Below, in pieces: positions 61,187 to 64,000 of a stretch of DNA of 64,000 bases. Position 1 is the stretch's first letter. Every line of letters starts with the position of its first letter. A program made the position numbers and the translations under genes. Under the pieces are notes generated by a model. That model ran no database searches. It saw only the letters and a program-made list of their open reading frames with translations, and was not told the DNA's origin. This DNA comes from HXMU1420-13 sp965601825 (lineage in GTDB: Bacteria > Bacteroidota > Rhodothermia > Balneolales > Balneolaceae): the NCBI GenBank assembly GCA_965601825.1, contig OZ271839.1:434001-498000 (forward strand). Reading direction: 5' to 3'.

Positions 61187-62689
61187 CTATTGGGGAGCTA
61201 ACATTTTGTTTCGATGTTGTCTTCCAAAATCAACAATAAAAGTAGTTCCCTTGTTGACTTCAGATTCAACATGTATAGTACCACCAAGGGCTTCAACCTG
61301 ATTTTTTGTGATATAAAGCCCTATACCTTTTGAGTTTTTGTGGTTATGAAACGTTTTATACATACCAAATAGCTGATCTCCATAGGATTCCAAATCCATT
61401 CCTCTGCCATTGTCTTTTACAATCAGCATTAATCGTTCTGATTCTTTCCAGCCTTTGATATGAATTTTAGGCTTTTTATTTGGATCTCGATACTTAATAG
61501 CGTTTGAAATAAGATTTAATATAATGCTATCGAGGTAGGCCTGACTGTACGTGAAAACCAAATCTTCCTCGAGCTCTTCCACAAATTCTACATTGTGTTT
61601 TGAAATCTCTATTTGAAGCACATCCTTGATTCCATCCAATGTCTTTTTGAAATCAATGTCTTTCAAATCAACTTCGATACTATGTTCAGTGTCAATAATT
61701 TCGTTTAAATCTGTAATGGTTTGCTTTAATCGTTCTGAAGCCGTCGACAATAATCCAATGTACTTTGCATATTCTTCAGCTTCTTTGGATTCATTTAGCA
61801 AACCTGCCAGCATCGAAATACCTGAAGAATGATTTCTAAGGTTATGAGAAACAATATGGGCGAAATTAGATAATCGTTCATTTTGTTTGCTAATAACTGC
61901 TAATGAATTGGTTAGCTCCACTTCATAATGCACACGCTTGCTTACATCAGTAACAACTGTAAGAACGGCTTTCTCATCATTATCCATTTGAGAAAAAGGC
62001 ACTTTTATTGTTTGATGCCAAAACTCTTTTCCATCCCATCTAATGGTTTTTTCTTCCGAATAAAAGGCCGGTTTATTTGTCTCAATTACTTTGCGATCTG
62101 ATTTTATATAGCGCTCTGCTCGTTCTTTTGAAATTCCAAGTTCTTCATCCGTTTTACCCAGAATTATATCATGATCTGGATGGAAATAATCTCTCGCAGC
62201 TTTATTAACCATGAGATATTTTCCATCATAATCCTTCACAAAAATCATGCTTGGAACAGAGTTAAAGATTGCCTCAACTTGCTCTTTCAGTCGACGAATT
62301 TCTTCAAAGTGCTGCTTCTGTTCCGTAATATCTCTTGTAATCCCATAAGTACCAACTAACTCACCATTTTCATCAAGAAGTGGGAATTTACTGGTTGAAT
62401 TCCATTTAACTGTGCGATCTGCATCGTTGAATACTTCCCGCTCCTGAACATTAATTATGGGCTCTAAAGTAGCCATAATTAGCTGCTCATCTTCCATTGC
62501 TTTCTGTGCATGCTCAATAGCAAAAAAATCAAAATCGGTCCTACCAATAGCCTCATCCGGACTATCAAGTCCGAATTTTTTTGCACAAGCAATGTTAATT
62601 GCTATGAAGCGGCTTTCCAGATCTTTGAAGTATACACTCTCTGTAAAGTTATCCATCAGCCGCTCGAATAAGAGCGTTTTGGGGATCAT
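61187..62689 (-). CDS. PAS-domain sensor histidine kinase, HisKA type
   Basis: 500 residues, cytoplasmic. Two PAS domains: about 12-125 (YFKDLESRFIAINIACAKKFG, ending YGITRDITEQ) and about 130-250 (IFVKDYDGKYLMVNKAARDYF). The dimerisation/phosphotransfer helix is FAHIVSHNLRNHSS, followed by the ATPase: ILNLISNAIKYRD (N box), VKDNGRGMD, and GIGLYITKNQVEALGG. The cognate regulator is not in the window. It is oriented toward the other PAS kinase gene. Confidence 0.92.
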   Translation of the reverse strand: MIPKTLLFERLMDNFTESVYFKDLESRFIAINIACAKKFGLDSPDEAIGRTDFDFFAIEHAQKAMEDEQLIMATLEPIINVQEREVFNDADRTVKWNSTSKFPLLDENGELVGTYGITRDITEQKQHFEEIRRLKEQVEAIFNSVPSMIFVKDYDGKYLMVNKAARDYFHPDHDIILGKTDEELGISKERAERYIKSDRKVIETNKPAFYSEEKTIRWDGKEFWHQTIKVPFSQMDNDEKAVLTVVTDVSKRVHYEVELTNSLAVISKQNERLSNFAHIVSHNLRNHSSGISMLAGLLNESKEAEEYAKYIGLLSTASERLKQTITDLNEIIDTEHSIEVDLKDIDFKKTLDGIKDVLQIEISKHNVEFVEELEEDLVFTYSQAYLDSIILNLISNAIKYRDPNKKPKIHIKGWKESERLMLIVKDNGRGMDLESYGDQLFGMYKTFHNHKNSKGIGLYITKNQVEALGGTIHVESEVNKGTTFIVDFGRQHRNKMLAPQ

Positions 62690-62751
62690 CCTAAGGTATT
62701 TTATTACTCAGGTTATCGGTAAATGTATACCTTTTCTATATAAATGTTCTC

Positions 62752-63891
62752 TTAGAAGTTAATCTCCGTGAAATAGATTGTATTTCCCCACATTAAATTC
62801 AATCTACCTCCGTCTTCTGTCTCAGTTACCGTAATTGTAAAAACCTCGACAGACTCCGGATTAACTTCTCTCTGAAGTTCAACTCTACCCAGATCTAAGT
62901 CTTCACTATAAGTTCGCCCATTCTGACCTGTTTGAGTATTTATCAATAAGGTGCCGCCATCTTCCTCAGGAATAGTAAACAAAGTGTATTCAGCTGCCGG
63001 TGCAGCAATTCCACCAATGGTTATATCTCCATCGAATCTGATATGTGTTGCTCGGTTTGCGCCTGTTCTCCAGCGCTCGCCATAAGGCACGATTCCACCA
63101 AATAAATCTCTGCCTCTTTTTGATGGTGACCCATATTCTAATCTGAAGTTGACACCTCGAACATCAAACTCATCCACAACTGCGCCTGATAATGCGCCAA
63201 AACCTCTTCCGCTTGCCTCATCAGCTGCAAATTTTTTAGCTGCAGCATCGATGTTTTCATCTGTAGATCGTTCAACAATCAATTTCCGTGTTGTTTGCCA
63301 TGCATCTAGTGTTTCTAGTTCACCTGATGAATTAACAGTAACATCCATCACTCCTCTGAATGGATGGCGCACAGTTCGATTATTACCACCTAAATCAGCC
63401 AAAGTAAAATCCAATGTTCTTCTACCGGCCAGCATTGGTACTACTAAAGTATCCGACTCGTTTTCTGCTGCTTTTAGTAATGCTAGCTCAAATGGCCAGT
63501 GTGTGTACTCGATAAAAGGAAGAAACTCACCAGTATATTCAATGGTTGATACTCGAGTTCCGGATTCCAGATTAGTAGTAATAGTTAAACTATCACCATC
63601 TGGTCTAAACTCTCGAAATAATGAACCCTCACCATCAAACCCTGTTGCTGGGTTATAGCGATACTCCACTAGTGAAGCCAAACCGCCTGCTTCAGTCATT
63701 TCGCCTTTATATCGTGTAAGTACGGTTCGTGGTGACCTTACAATCACCTCCGCGATAAATCGGTCTTCTTCAAACTTGAAAGTTTCAACTGCAAGGGTAT
63801 CGTTTCCTAATTTGGTTACTAAACTTGGTTCTTCAATTTGTGATGTGCATGCATTGATAGTAAATAAAAGAGCTATTAATGATAATCTCAT
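62752..63891 (-). CDS. DUF2911 domain lipoprotein
   Basis: 379 residues with a lipoprotein signal (lipobox ending INAC). An N-terminal part of about 220 residues (VIVRSPRTVLTRYKGEMTEAGG and following) precedes the DUF2911 domain: VNFRLEYGSPSKRGRDLFGGIVPYGERWRTGANRATHIRFDGDITIGG and then EYTLFTIPEEDGGTLLINTQ. DUF2911 proteins are outer-membrane or periplasmic proteins of Bacteroidota with unknown function. It lies upstream of the PAS kinase on the same strand, 62 nt apart. The last 109 nt of the window hold nothing I can assign. Confidence 0.85.
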   Translation of the reverse strand: MRLSLIALLFTINACTSQIEEPSLVTKLGNDTLAVETFKFEEDRFIAEVIVRSPRTVLTRYKGEMTEAGGLASLVEYRYNPATGFDGEGSLFREFRPDGDSLTITTNLESGTRVSTIEYTGEFLPFIEYTHWPFELALLKAAENESDTLVVPMLAGRRTLDFTLADLGGNNRTVRHPFRGVMDVTVNSSGELETLDAWQTTRKLIVERSTDENIDAAAKKFAADEASGRGFGALSGAVVDEFDVRGVNFRLEYGSPSKRGRDLFGGIVPYGERWRTGANRATHIRFDGDITIGGIAAPAAEYTLFTIPEEDGGTLLINTQTGQNGRTYSEDLDLGRVELQREVNPESVEVFTITVTETEDGGRLNLMWGNTIYFTEINF

Positions 63892-64000
63892 TAGGCTGAT
63901 TTTTGTGATTCAAATTTCTTGTTTTCAGATTTTAGCTCTGAACTCTAAATGATAATTCAGTGGTATAAAAATATGCTTCAGTCTTTCGAATGAAAAGTCT

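Noticed and set aside
63892..64000. Possible C-terminal end of a further minus-strand gene at the right edge
   Set aside because: Two minus-strand frames stay open from the edge, stopping at 63932-63934 and 63925-63927, and each looks equally protein-like over about 22 codons. Too short to choose or to name.
1..64000. CRISPR array, prophage, integrase, transposase, tRNA or rRNA
   Set aside because: No regularly spaced repeats, no phage structural or integrase motifs, no DDE or HUH transposase, and no cloverleaf or rRNA segment were recognised on either strand.

Overview
The window is AT-rich, gene-dense bacterial chromosome from the Bacteroidota/Balneolota part of the tree. Family content suggests a marine Balneola-like organism, which is an inference with no rRNA or marker tree behind it. 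Pointers are a TonB receptor with a carboxypeptidase-regulatory N-terminal domain, DUF3667 and DUF2911 proteins, LytS/LytTR pairs, PadR genes next to large prefix-domain FtsX/MacB permeases, many lipoproteins, a TAnnTTTG-type -7 element and few strong Shine-Dalgarno sites. There is no transposase, prophage, CRISPR array, tRNA or rRNA. The accessory character comes from short palindromic repeats in the intergenic gaps and from many small hypothetical, envelope and regulatory genes.

Layout. 0-5 kb: the start of a gamma-carbonic-anhydrase-like gene, a DUF3667 membrane protein, a DsbA-like lipoprotein and a cysteine desulfurase on the minus strand, divergent from nadC-nadA (de novo NAD synthesis). 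5-8.5 kb: two hypothetical membrane proteins, a composite repeat block and an SDR-AraC operon. 8.6-14.1 kb: a complete tripartite RND efflux operon (TolC, adaptor, pump) closed by a UUCG terminator. 14-16 kb: a SnoaL-like protein, a small membrane protein and a PqqB-like lipoprotein. 16.3-20.5 kb: a TonB receptor in one unit with a LytS kinase and a LytTR regulator. 20.6-28.5 kb: a serine hydrolase, a Rossmann protein, a WYL regulator divergent from the RNA ligase rtcB around a perfect inverted repeat, an epimerase, an rRNA-type methyltransferase and a TAP-like hydrolase lipoprotein. 28.5-30 kb: an ECF sigma factor with an unusual membrane partner.

30-39 kb: secreted or membrane hypotheticals, a beta-propeller and a BNR-type protein, then a three-gene unit ending in a CobW-type GTPase with an eroded zinc motif. 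39-43.9 kb: lgt, a hydrolase-LytS-LytTR operon and two small membrane proteins. 43.9-50.2 kb: two PadR-permease modules arranged back to back, each with its own inverted repeat. 50.2-55.8 kb: a secreted GH13 enzyme, an MFS transporter, a HAD phosphatase and a membrane-anchored XRE regulator. 55.9-63.9 kb: an alpha/beta hydrolase-ankyrin fusion overlapping an esterase, a GIY-YIG nuclease, two PAS histidine kinases and a DUF2911 lipoprotein.

How it works together: housekeeping functions (NAD synthesis, Fe-S sulfur supply, lipoprotein maturation, RNA ligation, efflux) are interleaved with envelope-sensing modules in which a secreted or outer-membrane protein is encoded directly upstream of its likely signalling pair. 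The most promising leads are the WYL-rtcB control region, the paired PadR-permease modules, the ankyrin-hydrolase fusion and the CobW-linked membrane operon. All functional calls rest on motifs read by eye, with no database search.
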